DNA of 64,000 bases, taken from assembly GCF_003710825.1 (NCBI RefSeq), contig NZ_RHHQ01000012.1, forward strand, positions 1 through 64,000. Direction: 5' to 3'. Under the pieces are notes generated by a model. The model saw nothing but the letters and a program-made list of their open reading frames with translations. It was not told the origin of the DNA and searched no databases. Position numbers and translations under genes: made by a program. Below are positions 9,545-17,605 of this stretch, one piece after another. The stretch's first letter is position 1. Each line of letters opens with the position of its first letter. This stretch comes from Brevibacillus fluminis. Lineage in GTDB: Bacteria; Bacillota; Bacilli; Brevibacillales; Brevibacillaceae.

Positions 9545-9928
9545 ATGGGGGACCGGCGGAACAAATACGGGGAAAATCCGAATATGGAAGGATGTCCGGT
9601 GGAAACGACGTTGGACGTCATAGGGGGAAAATGGAAAGGCGTGCTTCTCTATCATCTTCTGGATGGCCCCAAGAGGTTTAGCCAGTTGCGGCGTTTTTAC
9701 CCAGGGATCACACAGTTCATGCTGACGTCCCAATTGCGTGAGCTCGAGCGGGACGGGATTGTACACAGGGAGGTATACGGAGAGGTTCCGCCCAAGGTCG
9801 AATATTCGCTAACGGAATTCGGCAGGACATTAGAGCCTGTCATATTGGTGATGAAAGCTTGGGGCGAACAGTATAAAACAAAGCTGATTGCCGCCAAGAA
9901 ACAAATGAATAAACCGGAAGAAGAATAA
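9545..9928 (+). CDS. HxlR-family winged-helix transcriptional regulator
   Basis: The 127-residue protein fits the HxlR/YodB family throughout: CPVETTLDVIGGKWKGVLLYH, the recognition region RFSQLRRFYPGITQFMLTSQL, and the wing EVYGEVPPKVEYSLTEFG. Family members are dimeric repressors that often sense quinones or aldehydes through an N-terminal cysteine. A single cysteine is present here, in the conserved position (MEGCPVE). The operator lies immediately upstream, so autoregulation and control of the divergent dehydrogenase are likely. The LLM oxidoreductase follows on the same strand after about 70 bases. The ribosome site is GGAGGTG. Confidence 0.9.
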   Translation: MGDRRNKYGENPNMEGCPVETTLDVIGGKWKGVLLYHLLDGPKRFSQLRRFYPGITQFMLTSQLRELERDGIVHREVYGEVPPKVEYSLTEFGRTLEPVILVMKAWGEQYKTKLIAAKKQMNKPEEE

Positions 9929-9997
9929 GATTGAGCGGAGTATGGCGAACTCGTTACCAAAACAACCTGATAAATGAACAAAAAGGAGAACGACCAT

Positions 9998-11050
9998 ATG
10001 GAAATAGGTCTAAGCACATTTGTAGAAACCACACCCGATGTCCAAACCGGTGAAGTCATCAGCCATGCGCAGCGCCTGCGCGAAGTGGTCGAGGAGATTG
10101 TACTGGCGGATCAGGTCGGACTCGACGTCTTTGGCGTCGGGGAGCACCACCGCAAAGATTATGCGGCATCCTCGCCCGCAATCGTGCTGGCAGCAGCTGC
10201 CACGCAGACGAAACGAATTCGGCTGACAAGTGCCGTGACGGTGCTTTCGTCTGCCGATCCGGTGCGGGTTTTTCAAGATTTTGCGACGCTCGATGCGGTA
10301 TCCAACGGGCGGGCGGAGATCATGGCGGGCCGCGGCTCCTTCATCGAGTCGTTTCCATTATTCGGTTATGATTTGGACGACTATGACGAGCTGTTCGACG
10401 AGAAGCTGGCGTTGCTTTTGAAAATTCGCGATTCGGAGAAAGTGACGTGGACGGGCAAGCATCGGCCTGCGATTCAAAATCTGGGTGTTTACCCGCGTCC
10501 GGTTCAGAATCCACTGCCTGTCTGGATCGGCAGTGGCGGAAATACGCAATCTGCCATCCGAGCAGGCATCCTAGGCTTGCCGCTTGTGCTTGCCATTATT
10601 GGCGGGCGCCCGGTGCAGTTTGCCCCGCTTGTCGACCTTTACAAAAGAGCGGCAGCCCAGGCTGGCCATGATCCGTCCACACTGCGCGTTGCGTCGCATT
10701 CGCACGGCTTCATTGCGGAAGACACGCAGTCGGCTGCCGACACGTTCTTCCCTTCAACCCAACAAGCGATGAACGTGCTGGGCCGCGAGCGAGGCTGGGG
10801 GAATTACGACCGTTCCAGCTTTGATGCGGCGCGCAGCTTTGAAGGCGCGTTATACGTGGGCGATCCCCAAACCGTTGCCGAGAAGATCATCCACTTGCGG
10901 AAACAAGTGGGCATCACGCGGTTTATGCTGCATGTTCCCGTCGGCACGATGCCGCATGAGCACGTGATGAACGCGATTCGCCTCTTGGGTACCGAGGTGG
11001 CTCCGCGTGTGCGAGAGGAAGTCGCCAAGTGGGAAGCTTCTACGAAATAG
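9998..11050 (+). CDS. LLM-class flavin-dependent oxidoreductase (luciferase-like)
   Basis: The 350-residue protein belongs to the bacterial luciferase-like FMN/F420 monooxygenase superfamily. It shows the barrel start MEIGLSTFVETTPD, the conserved FGVGEHHRKDYAASSPAIVL, a TSAVTVLSSADPVRVFQ segment, and the phosphate-binding region VWIGSGGNTQSAIRAG. ATG 9998 is chosen over the frame opening at 9974 because AGGAGA lies eight bases before it. It lies downstream of the HxlR gene and is probably co-regulated with the divergent quinone oxidoreductase, suggesting a small detoxification regulon. The substrate cannot be read from the sequence. Confidence 0.88.
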   Translation: MEIGLSTFVETTPDVQTGEVISHAQRLREVVEEIVLADQVGLDVFGVGEHHRKDYAASSPAIVLAAAATQTKRIRLTSAVTVLSSADPVRVFQDFATLDAVSNGRAEIMAGRGSFIESFPLFGYDLDDYDELFDEKLALLLKIRDSEKVTWTGKHRPAIQNLGVYPRPVQNPLPVWIGSGGNTQSAIRAGILGLPLVLAIIGGRPVQFAPLVDLYKRAAAQAGHDPSTLRVASHSHGFIAEDTQSAADTFFPSTQQAMNVLGRERGWGNYDRSSFDAARSFEGALYVGDPQTVAEKIIHLRKQVGITRFMLHVPVGTMPHEHVMNAIRLLGTEVAPRVREEVAKWEASTK

Positions 11051-11076
11051 AAGTGCTGTGCCGAAAATGAAAACGC

Positions 11077-11109
11077 AAAGACCCCTCGTTCATACAAGGG
11101 GTCTTTGCT
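11077..11109 (+). terminator. Terminator after the LLM oxidoreductase
   Basis: AAAGACCCCT and AGGGGTCTTT form a 10-bp stem with a loop of about ten bases, followed by a short T-rich tail. Confidence 0.8.
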
Positions 11110-11119
11110 TTATCGTATA

Positions 11120-11151
11120 AGAATTTATAAGTGCTCGCGCTTATAAATTCT
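11120..11151. repeat. Perfect 12-bp inverted repeat downstream of hcp
   Basis: AGAATTTATAAG and CTTATAAATTCT are perfectly complementary around an eight-base loop. The element is AT-rich and has no U-tract on either strand. It lies 72 bases beyond the hcp stop on the minus strand. It could be an RNA-stabilising hairpin or a protein site. Confidence 0.6.
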
Positions 11152-11222
11152 GGAGCGGAAGACCGTTGATCTCATTGTGGAAATCTTCTTGTGACGGTGA
11201 TTGCGCAGCTTGCCGCAGGTTC

Positions 11223-12521
11223 CTAGTGAGCCGCAGCCCCGAGCATTTCTTGCATATCCGTTTGCGCGTCGCCAATCAGTTTGATCGCAAACAAGTCTTG
11301 CAGCACTTGCAACACACCTGGCTGAATGAATTCCGGTAATTTCGGCCCGATGCGGATGTCTTTGATGCCGAGGCTGAACAAGCCGAGCAGGATGGCGACC
11401 GCTTTTTGTTCGAACCAGGAAAGCACGATGCTGACAGGCAATTCATTGACCTCGCACTCGAACGCTTCTGCGAGTGCAGCGGCGATTTTGATCGTCGACC
11501 CGGAGTTGTTGCATTGCCCCAAATCGATATAGCGCGGGATATTGGTACCCGGCACGGTGCCGTAATCGACATCGTTGAACCGGAATTTGCCACAGGACGT
11601 CGTGAGAATGACGGTTTCTGGCGGCAGCGATGTTGCCAATTCGCGGTAATAGTCGCCGGCTTTGCCCGGAGCGTCGCAGCCGGCGATGACGAAGAAGCGC
11701 TTGATTTTGCCTGCCTTCACGGCTTGAATGATTTCAGGGGCGATGCCCAGCACGGTTTCGTGATGGAAGCCAGTCAATAGCGTCTGCGTCGATTCGATCG
11801 AAGCTTCAGGAAGGGCGAGCGCCTTTTCGATCAGCGGGGTAAAGTCGTCGTTCTCGATTTTCGTCACATGCTCCAAGCCGACAATGTCATACGAGAAGAA
11901 GCGGTCGGCATAGGTGCCTTTGATTGGCATGACGCAGTTGGTCGTCGCCAAAATCGCGCCGGGGAATTCCTCAAACAGCCGTCTTTGGTCGTACCATGCC
12001 TTGCCGATGTTCCCTTTTAGATGAGGATACTTCCGCAGTGCGGGGTAGCCATGGGCGGGCAGCATTTCGGAATGGGTGTAGATGTTGATTCCTTTGCCTT
12101 CCGTCTGTTTCAACAGCTCTTCAAGGGCAAACAGGTTGTGCCCGGTGACGACAATGCATTTTCCTTCAATTTTGTTTTGTGTAACCGTAATTGGGTGAGG
12201 GACGCCGAAATGCTCCGTATGCGCTCGATCCAGCAGCTCCATCACTTTAATAGCTGCTTTGCCCACCTTCATCGCCATTGCCAAGTGTTCGTCCAGATTA
12301 AAATTTACGTTGGTCAAGGTGAAGTAGAGCGCTTCCTGCGTAATACCGTCCACTTCCGGATCGATATATCCGAGCTGTCGGGCGTGGGTCGCATAAGCAG
12401 CGATGCCTTTCAGCGCAAAAATGATGGTGTCCTGAATACTCGCAAGCTCTTCGTTCTTTCCACAAACGCCGACAACCTTGCAACCGCCTGCTGGAGTTTG
12501 TTCGCATTGGTAGCAAAACAT
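11223..12521 (-). CDS. hcp: Hybrid-cluster protein (hydroxylamine reductase), short class
   Basis: Hcp carries a cubane Fe-S cluster and the Fe-S-O hybrid cluster and reduces nitric oxide or hydroxylamine under nitrosative stress. The N-terminal cubane ligands are clear: C3, C6, C14 and C20 (CX2CX7CX5C) in FCYQCEQTPAGGCKVVGVCGK. The hybrid-cluster region shows NCVMPI, IAGCDAPG, TTSCGKFRFND and NNSGSTIKIAAALAEAF. At 432 residues it matches the short class lacking the second N-terminal helical bundle of the ~550-residue enzymes. The frame extends 59 codons upstream, but AAGGAG before ATG 12521 and the family start fix the beginning. It is divergent from a haemoglobin gene with Fnr/Crp-type boxes between them. 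Confidence 0.95.
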   Translation of the reverse strand: MFCYQCEQTPAGGCKVVGVCGKNEELASIQDTIIFALKGIAAYATHARQLGYIDPEVDGITQEALYFTLTNVNFNLDEHLAMAMKVGKAAIKVMELLDRAHTEHFGVPHPITVTQNKIEGKCIVVTGHNLFALEELLKQTEGKGINIYTHSEMLPAHGYPALRKYPHLKGNIGKAWYDQRRLFEEFPGAILATTNCVMPIKGTYADRFFSYDIVGLEHVTKIENDDFTPLIEKALALPEASIESTQTLLTGFHHETVLGIAPEIIQAVKAGKIKRFFVIAGCDAPGKAGDYYRELATSLPPETVILTTSCGKFRFNDVDYGTVPGTNIPRYIDLGQCNNSGSTIKIAAALAEAFECEVNELPVSIVLSWFEQKAVAILLGLFSLGIKDIRIGPKLPEFIQPGVLQVLQDLFAIKLIGDAQTDMQEMLGAAAH

Positions 12522-12583
12522 AAGTCCATCACTCCTTGTTTTCTGATTTCGCCTTGAGTATAAAGAGAAAAAGCGGAACATGA

Positions 12584-12599
12584 TGTGAGTTGAATCACA
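12584..12599. promoter_or_regulatory. Fnr/Crp-type box upstream of hcp
   Basis: TGTGA-GTTGAA-TCACA is a perfect 5-6-5 palindrome of the Fnr/Crp family, 63 bases upstream of the hcp start. In B. subtilis this consensus is bound by Fnr under anaerobiosis, which fits the gene. Confidence 0.75.
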
Positions 12600-12677
12600 C
12601 ACGATGTGACAGAAAAGAAAATTGTGGCGAGATGGGTTGTTGGAGATCTGGGGCATATGTGCCGGCATGGCAAAACG

Positions 12678-12693
12678 AGTGATCCTAATCACA
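12678..12693. promoter_or_regulatory. Second Fnr/Crp-type box, upstream of the haemoglobin gene
   Basis: AGTGA-TCCTAA-TCACA is a near-perfect 5-6-5 palindrome of the same type, centred about 71 bases before the start of the globin gene. The two boxes in one divergent intergenic region suggest common oxygen- or NO-responsive control. Confidence 0.65.
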
Positions 12694-12756
12694 GACAAAG
12701 CGATGTTGTGCGCGGTAGAGTAGCGATAGGAGTATGAAGAAAGAAGAGGTGCACTT

Positions 12757-13161
12757 ATGGAAATGCCAGCGCATACGACGACGCTTTACCAGATGGTTGG
12801 AGGAGAGGAGACGGTAGCGCAATTGGTACAGGCTTTTTACCCGCGCGTGTATCGGAATCCAGAGTTGGCCCCACTGTTCGAAGGCGAGATGGAGGAGATC
12901 ATGCGGAAGCAGCGGATGTTTCTTACGCAATTTCTCGGCGGACCGACCTTATATAGCGATGAATTCGGCCCACCCGCCATGCGCATGCGGCACATGCCGT
13001 TTCCGATCACGCCGGAACGAGCGACGGCTTGGTTGGCCTGTATGAAGGAAGCCATGGATGAGATCGGGCTGAACGGACTGGCCTGCGACCTTTTTTACGG
13101 CAGGCTTAGTCAGGTGGCGCAGATTATGGTGAATACCGCAAGCGATGGAACCAGACCATAG
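12757..13161 (+). CDS. Truncated haemoglobin (group II type)
   Basis: The 134-residue protein is a 2-on-2 globin. H79 in MRMRHMPF is the proximal haem ligand, and W92 (AW in PERATAWLACM) is the conserved G8 tryptophan that marks group II. The N-terminal YQMVGGEETVAQLVQAFY also fits the family. Group II truncated globins bind O2 and NO and are linked to NO detoxification or redox sensing. Its place opposite hcp, behind an Fnr-type box, supports a role in nitrosative or low-oxygen stress. The ribosome site is AGAAGAGGTG. Confidence 0.9.
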   Translation: MEMPAHTTTLYQMVGGEETVAQLVQAFYPRVYRNPELAPLFEGEMEEIMRKQRMFLTQFLGGPTLYSDEFGPPAMRMRHMPFPITPERATAWLACMKEAMDEIGLNGLACDLFYGRLSQVAQIMVNTASDGTRP

Positions 13162-13176
13162 AATTGAGGAAAAACC

Positions 13177-13207
13177 AAAGCCCCCTGGCAACTCAGGGGG
13201 CTTTTCG
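13177..13207. terminator. Terminator between the haemoglobin gene and the MFS gene
   Basis: AAAGCCCCCTG and CAGGGGGCTTT form an 11-bp stem with a six-base loop and flanking A/T runs, so it may work in both directions for these converging genes. Confidence 0.88.
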
Positions 13208-13221
13208 GAGGTGCTCACTTA

Positions 13222-14412
13222 TCAAGATGCGGATTCCGGTTCCTGACCGCGGCGGGCAGCTTTGTTGCCGAGGGCACCGCTCATCAGAAAGGTTCCGAGC
13301 GAAAGCAAGAGGCTAATGGCTGCGAACAGGCAGAGCGAGGAATAACCGCCAAATTGGGCATACAGCAGACCAGCCAGCCATGCGCCGAGCGTATTCGCGC
13401 CGTTCATCGTCGAGTTGGCCAGGCTGGAGATGGTCCCTCGGAGGGAAGCATTCAGCGATGTGAGCAACCCCATAATGATCGGGAAAAGAATGCCGAGCGT
13501 CATGAAAATAATCAGATAGACGGCTGTGACGGATGTGAGGCCGGGCAGACGGGGCAGGATGATGTACAATCCCATGACGACCGTCATTCCAGCGGTAACG
13601 GTGTAGAATTGGCCCAGCTTTCGCATCGCATAGGCGCTGAACGCACTTCCCAGCAGAGTGCCGCCCCCGAGGAAAACCATCACAGTGCCGATCTGTTCGA
13701 TCGGCAGGCCATAGCTGTCCGCCATCCATTTGCCGACGAAGGCGAAAGCGGTCCCGCTGCCCAGATGAAGAAGCAGGTATGCTGCGAAGGCACCCATAGC
13801 CTTACTGCTCGTAACAAGCGGAGTGTAACGACGAAGGATCGATATCCGCCCGCCTTTGTCCACGCTTGGCTTCATGTCAGGCAAGGAGAAAAAGGAAATG
13901 GCCGCGAGCAAAAGCGATGCAATACCGATCGTCCAGAAAGGAACGGACCAATGGGAAGCGGCGAGCCAGCTTCCGATCGGAACGCCCAGCGCTTGGGAAG
14001 CCGCGAGTCCCGCGAAGGCGATACCCATTGTTTTCGATACCTTTGCCGCAGGGATAACGGCGGGAATCGAGGCCCACACCTGTGGAGCCGTGAACGCGGC
14101 GCTGACACCGGCAAGGAGGCGGAATAAGCACATCGTCCAAAAGCTGTCCGCAAATCCGCACAAAATCGTCGAGACTGAGAAGCCGAGCAATCCGCTTAGC
14201 AAAACGGTTCGGCGGTTCCAGCCATCGGACAGCGGACCGGCGATCAGGGCAAAGACGGCCGAGCCAAGCGTATAAGCACCCAGCATCCATCCGGCGATAT
14301 CGGTCGGTACGCCGAATTGTACCTGCAGTGTCGGGAGCATGGGGGAGATGAGGAACGTGTCGGTTCCAATCATGAACATGATGAGGAAGAACAGCGTGGT
14401 ATACATACGCAT
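13222..14412 (-). CDS. MFS transporter (DHA1-type drug/metabolite exporter)
   Basis: The 396-residue protein has about twelve hydrophobic segments and the major-facilitator signatures: the loop 2-3 motif GPLSDGWNRRTVLLSG, and FRLLAGVSAAFTAPQVWASI in the fourth helix region. Proton-coupled drug:H+ antiporters of the DHA1 group look like this; the substrate cannot be told. AGGAGTG seven bases before ATG 14412 sets the start. It is divergent from a WYL-domain regulator with a palindromic operator in between, so the regulator may control it. Confidence 0.85.
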   Translation of the reverse strand: MRMYTTLFFLIMFMIGTDTFLISPMLPTLQVQFGVPTDIAGWMLGAYTLGSAVFALIAGPLSDGWNRRTVLLSGLLGFSVSTILCGFADSFWTMCLFRLLAGVSAAFTAPQVWASIPAVIPAAKVSKTMGIAFAGLAASQALGVPIGSWLAASHWSVPFWTIGIASLLLAAISFFSLPDMKPSVDKGGRISILRRYTPLVTSSKAMGAFAAYLLLHLGSGTAFAFVGKWMADSYGLPIEQIGTVMVFLGGGTLLGSAFSAYAMRKLGQFYTVTAGMTVVMGLYIILPRLPGLTSVTAVYLIIFMTLGILFPIIMGLLTSLNASLRGTISSLANSTMNGANTLGAWLAGLLYAQFGGYSSLCLFAAISLLLSLGTFLMSGALGNKAARRGQEPESAS

Positions 14413-14462
14413 TTTCAATCACTCCTACTGGTTTCGTGTTGCTTGCGATTTCTAGCGTACGG

Positions 14463-14485
14463 TATAATAGTGACAACATTTGTCA
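14463..14485. promoter_or_regulatory. Promoter -10 box with adjoining palindromic operator
   Basis: TATAAT (14463-14468) is followed at once by TGACAA-CAT-TTGTCA (14471-14485), a perfect 6-3-6 inverted repeat in the intergenic region between the MFS gene and the WYL regulator. A repressor bound here would cover the start point of the regulator transcript, consistent with autoregulation. Confidence 0.65.
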
Positions 14486-14522
14486 TCAATATTTTCTTTT
14501 TTCAAAAAAGGGGCGGATCGAG

Positions 14523-15467
14523 GTGCCGAAGTCAAAAAGGCTGATGGAACTGATGATGACCGTCAACCGAAAGCGGCGATTTAAAGTTCAAGAGCTTGCC
14601 GATGAATTCGGCGTGTCCAAGCGTACGATATTGAGGGATTTGCAGGAGTTAAGCGAGCTGGGGGTGCCGCTCTATTCGGAAGTCGGCCCGCATGGAGGGT
14701 ATCAGGTGGTGCGGGAGCGGGTGCTGCCGCCGATCGCCTTTACGGAGGAAGAAGCTGTGGCGATGTTTTTTGCCGTTCACGCGCTGCGCCATTACTCTTC
14801 GTTGCCGTTTGAAGCGGAATCCGCCTCGGCGCTCGGTAAGTTTTATCTTCATATGCCAGGCGATGTCCGCGACCGGATCGACAGCATGAAAAACCGGGTC
14901 GACTTTATTACGCCGACAAGGCGGGGCGATGCTCCATGCCTGGCGATTCTTCTTGACGCGGCCGTCCATCGGAAAGTGCTTTCCGTCGAATATCGATCAA
15001 AGGAAGAGGGGGCCACCTGCCGCAAGATTCAGCCCGTTTGCATTTACGCCAACAACGGATTTTGGTATTGCACGGCGTACTGCTTTTTGCGCCAAGGCTA
15101 CCGAGTGTTCCGATGTGACCGGATTCGCGAGGCTGTACCGGACACGACTGGGACGGAACCGATCGATACGGGCGACATCCGCCAGAGCCGACGAGATGCA
15201 GTGGAGCCGAGGGAGCCAGTTCGCCTTCGTGCGGAGCTGACCCGAGCCGGAGTCCAGCGGTGCGAAGCCGAGCTGTGGCTCGCCCCATTGATGCAGGTGC
15301 GTGAAGACGGCAGCGGTGTGATTGACAAAGACGTAGAGCGCGGCGATATCCCTTTTTATACGGAATTTTTCATTGGGCTGGGGGACGAGGCTGTTTTGGC
15401 GGAACCGGCTGAATTGAAGGAATCGATTCGCAGGAAGCTTATGGAGATGCTTGAGCGCTATCAGTGA
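14523..15467 (+). CDS. WYL-domain (YafY/DeoR-type) transcriptional regulator
   Basis: The 314-residue product starts with an HTH_11-type DNA-binding domain (KSKRLMELMMTVNRKRRFKV, then FGVSKRTILRDLQELSELGVPL). A PafC/WYL-type domain follows, with the sensing-region sequence VLSVEYRSKEEGATCRKIQP and FWYCTAYCFLRQGYRVFRCDRI. Such proteins bind an unknown ligand through the WYL domain and regulate adjacent genes. GTG 14523 is preferred: AAGGGG lies about nine bases upstream, and the in-frame region before it contains the promoter. The divergent MFS exporter is the probable target. Confidence 0.88.
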   Translation: MPKSKRLMELMMTVNRKRRFKVQELADEFGVSKRTILRDLQELSELGVPLYSEVGPHGGYQVVRERVLPPIAFTEEEAVAMFFAVHALRHYSSLPFEAESASALGKFYLHMPGDVRDRIDSMKNRVDFITPTRRGDAPCLAILLDAAVHRKVLSVEYRSKEEGATCRKIQPVCIYANNGFWYCTAYCFLRQGYRVFRCDRIREAVPDTTGTEPIDTGDIRQSRRDAVEPREPVRLRAELTRAGVQRCEAELWLAPLMQVREDGSGVIDKDVERGDIPFYTEFFIGLGDEAVLAEPAELKESIRRKLMEMLERYQ

Positions 15468-15484
15468 GTGAAAGCAAAATAAAA

Positions 15485-15520
15485 AGAGAAACCATCCGCA
15501 GATGATTTCTCTTTCTTTTT
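15485..15520. terminator. Terminator between converging WYL and thioesterase genes
   Basis: AGAGAAACCATC and GATGATTTCTCT pair over 12 bp with one mismatch around a four-base loop, followed by TTCTTTTT. Confidence 0.8.
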
Positions 15521-15522
15521 AC

Positions 15523-16005
15523 TCATTTAGTGATGAATGTGCTCGGCATTACTACCGCTACGACTTCCCCGCGGGCGCAGAGCGTATCGCCGGCAAACAC
15601 TTCGGAATGAACCTTCCAACGCTTCGGATGGATTTCTTCCACGGTTCCCAGCACTTTGAGCGGAACGTCTTGTGGCGTCGGTTTCAGAAATTCTACGTTC
15701 AACGTGGCAGTGACAAATCGGGGCGGTTCCGCACCGTCCCCGATTTCATGCCCGTTTTTGCGGTGCAACGTAAGTGCGGCCGAACTGGTTCCATGGCAAT
15801 CGATCAATGAGGCGATCAGCCCGCCATAGACGAAGCCCGGAATCCCCATGTGCTTTTGCTCGGGCGTATAGATCGTCACCGTTCGTTCGCCTTCCCAGCT
15901 TGTCCGGAAATGGTGCCCGTCCTCATTGAGTCGGCCGCAGCCGTAACACCAGGCAAAATCGTCAGGATACGTATCTTGAATCGCTTTTGCTGCGTTTTCC
16001 TGCAT
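15523..16005 (-). CDS. PaaI-family hotdog-fold thioesterase
   Basis: The 160-residue protein has a single hotdog domain: WCYGCGRLNEDGHHFRTSW, then GIPGFVYGGLIASLIDCHGTSSAALTL, with the catalytic-face residues carried by the GFVYGGLIASLID helix. It then runs TATLNVEFLKPTP to the end. Members hydrolyse acyl- or aryl-CoA thioesters. The WCYGCG lead is shared by a common Bacillales subgroup of unknown substrate. AAGGAG eight bases before ATG 16005 (MQENAAK) is better placed than for the upstream ATG at 16026. It stands alone between two terminators. Confidence 0.85.
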   Translation of the reverse strand: MQENAAKAIQDTYPDDFAWCYGCGRLNEDGHHFRTSWEGERTVTIYTPEQKHMGIPGFVYGGLIASLIDCHGTSSAALTLHRKNGHEIGDGAEPPRFVTATLNVEFLKPTPQDVPLKVLGTVEEIHPKRWKVHSEVFAGDTLCARGEVVAVVMPSTFITK

Positions 16006-16187
16006 CGACTTTTCTCCTTTGTTCATTATTTGTAAATTTCTGACTATATTGTACCATTGGAATGACAGTCCGTCACGAAGGTTTCGAATCGATTGACACT
16101 TATGGGAAATGCAGATAGAATGGCTCCGATTCCCTCAATAGAAATGTTCTATCGTTTATTCCAAAACAGAAGGGCGGTTCATACGTC

Positions 16188-17516
16188 ATGTCGCATGCAC
16201 CGAATGCAGGGGCGATCAAAAGCCAACCATCGATTGCGCAGCGGTACATCGATTCACCGGAAAAGCAGCAGCGGCTATACAAGCGGACGCTGCTGATCAT
16301 CGTGATTTCACAAATTTTTGGCGGAGCCGGTCTTGCCGCAGGCGTCACGGTCGGAGCGCTCCTCGCGCAGGAGATGCTGGGGACGGAAAGCTATGCAGGG
16401 ATTCCGTCGGCACTGCTCACGCTCGGTTCCGCAGTGGCCGCACTGCTTGTCGGGCGGTTCTCCCATAAGTCGGGGCGCCGCTTGGGACTCTCTGCAGGAT
16501 TTTTCGCAGGAGGTATCGGGGCGATCGGCGTGATTCTCGCGGCAGTCATGAACAATGTCTGGCTGCTGTTCGCCTCGCTGCTTGTGTACGGCGCAGGCAC
16601 AGCTACTAACCTGCAAGCGCGCTATGCGGGGACAGACCTGGCGCAGCCGACACAGCGGGCGAAAGCGGTCAGCGTGGCCATGGTCTCGACGACGTTTGGG
16701 GCTGTAGCGGGCCCGAACCTCGTTGAGGTAATGGGGCGTTTCGCCACTTCTCTCGGCATCCCGGCACTTGCAGGCCCATTCATTTTAGGAGCGGCAGCCT
16801 TTCTGTTAGCGGGTCTCGTCTTTTTGCTGTTCCTCCGACCAGACCCGTTGATCATTGCAAAAGCCATCGCAGAAGCGCAGAAAGCGGACCAAAAGGACCA
16901 AGCCGCCACGCAGAGCGCGAGCACGCTTTCCGGTAACAAACGCGGGATTATCGTCGGTGCTACCGTCATGATCCTGACCCAAATCGTCATGGTCGCCATC
17001 ATGACGATGACGCCGGTGCATATGAAGCATCACGGGCATGGGCTTGGAGATGTCGGCTTGGTCATCGGCATCCATATCGGCGCGATGTACCTGCCATCCC
17101 TTTTGACCGGCGCTCTCGTCGACAAGATCGGCCGCATGACGATGTCGTATGCATCCGGTGGGATCTTGCTTGCCGCAGGCATCACCGCCGCTTTTGCCCC
17201 TGCGGATTCTTTGCCATTACTCATCACGGCGCTGGCGCTGCTCGGGCTTGGCTGGAACTTCGGATTGATCAGCGGCACCGCGATCATCGTCGATTCGACC
17301 GATCCGTTAACACGTGCCAAGACGCAAGGAACGATCGATGTCTTGATCGCGTTGGCCGGGGCATCCGGCGGCGCGCTTTCCGGCATGGTCGTCGCCAATT
17401 CCAGCTTTGCCACTCTCGCGCTTGGCGGAGGCTTCCTCGCGCTGCTGCTCGTTCCCGTCGTCGTGTGGTCGCGCAGCAGCAGGAAATCGAGCGCATCGGC
17501 TCAGGTGTCGTCGTAA
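16188..17516 (+). CDS. MFS transporter
   Basis: This 442-residue protein has about twelve membrane segments and a major-facilitator loop motif (VGRFSHKSGRRLGLS). A second-half loop repeats it (TGALVDKIGRMTMSYASG). A long cytoplasmic loop rich in K, D, Q and A (residues about 225-255) joins the two halves. The glycine- and alanine-rich helices suggest an efflux permease, but nothing marks a substrate. The ribosome site is weak. It stands alone and ends at a strong terminator. Confidence 0.82.
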   Translation: MSHAPNAGAIKSQPSIAQRYIDSPEKQQRLYKRTLLIIVISQIFGGAGLAAGVTVGALLAQEMLGTESYAGIPSALLTLGSAVAALLVGRFSHKSGRRLGLSAGFFAGGIGAIGVILAAVMNNVWLLFASLLVYGAGTATNLQARYAGTDLAQPTQRAKAVSVAMVSTTFGAVAGPNLVEVMGRFATSLGIPALAGPFILGAAAFLLAGLVFLLFLRPDPLIIAKAIAEAQKADQKDQAATQSASTLSGNKRGIIVGATVMILTQIVMVAIMTMTPVHMKHHGHGLGDVGLVIGIHIGAMYLPSLLTGALVDKIGRMTMSYASGGILLAAGITAAFAPADSLPLLITALALLGLGWNFGLISGTAIIVDSTDPLTRAKTQGTIDVLIALAGASGGALSGMVVANSSFATLALGGGFLALLLVPVVVWSRSSRKSSASAQVSS

Positions 17517-17540
17517 CCAATAACCGCTAGGCAAAAAAAT

Positions 17541-17590
17541 AAAAGCCCGTTCAACCAGACAGATGTTTCGTGGTTGAACGGGCTTTTTTC
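17541..17590. terminator. Terminator between the MFS gene and deoD
   Basis: AAAAGCCCGTTCAACCA and TGGTTGAACGGGCTTTT form a 17-bp perfect stem followed by a T run, between two converging genes. Confidence 0.93.
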
Positions 17591-17605
17591 TCTCTATTGA
17601 AGGTC

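Noticed and set aside
12522..12698. 59-codon extension of Hcp
   Set aside because: It would cover the Fnr-type box, lacks family similarity, and the ribosome site lies directly before the cysteine-motif start.
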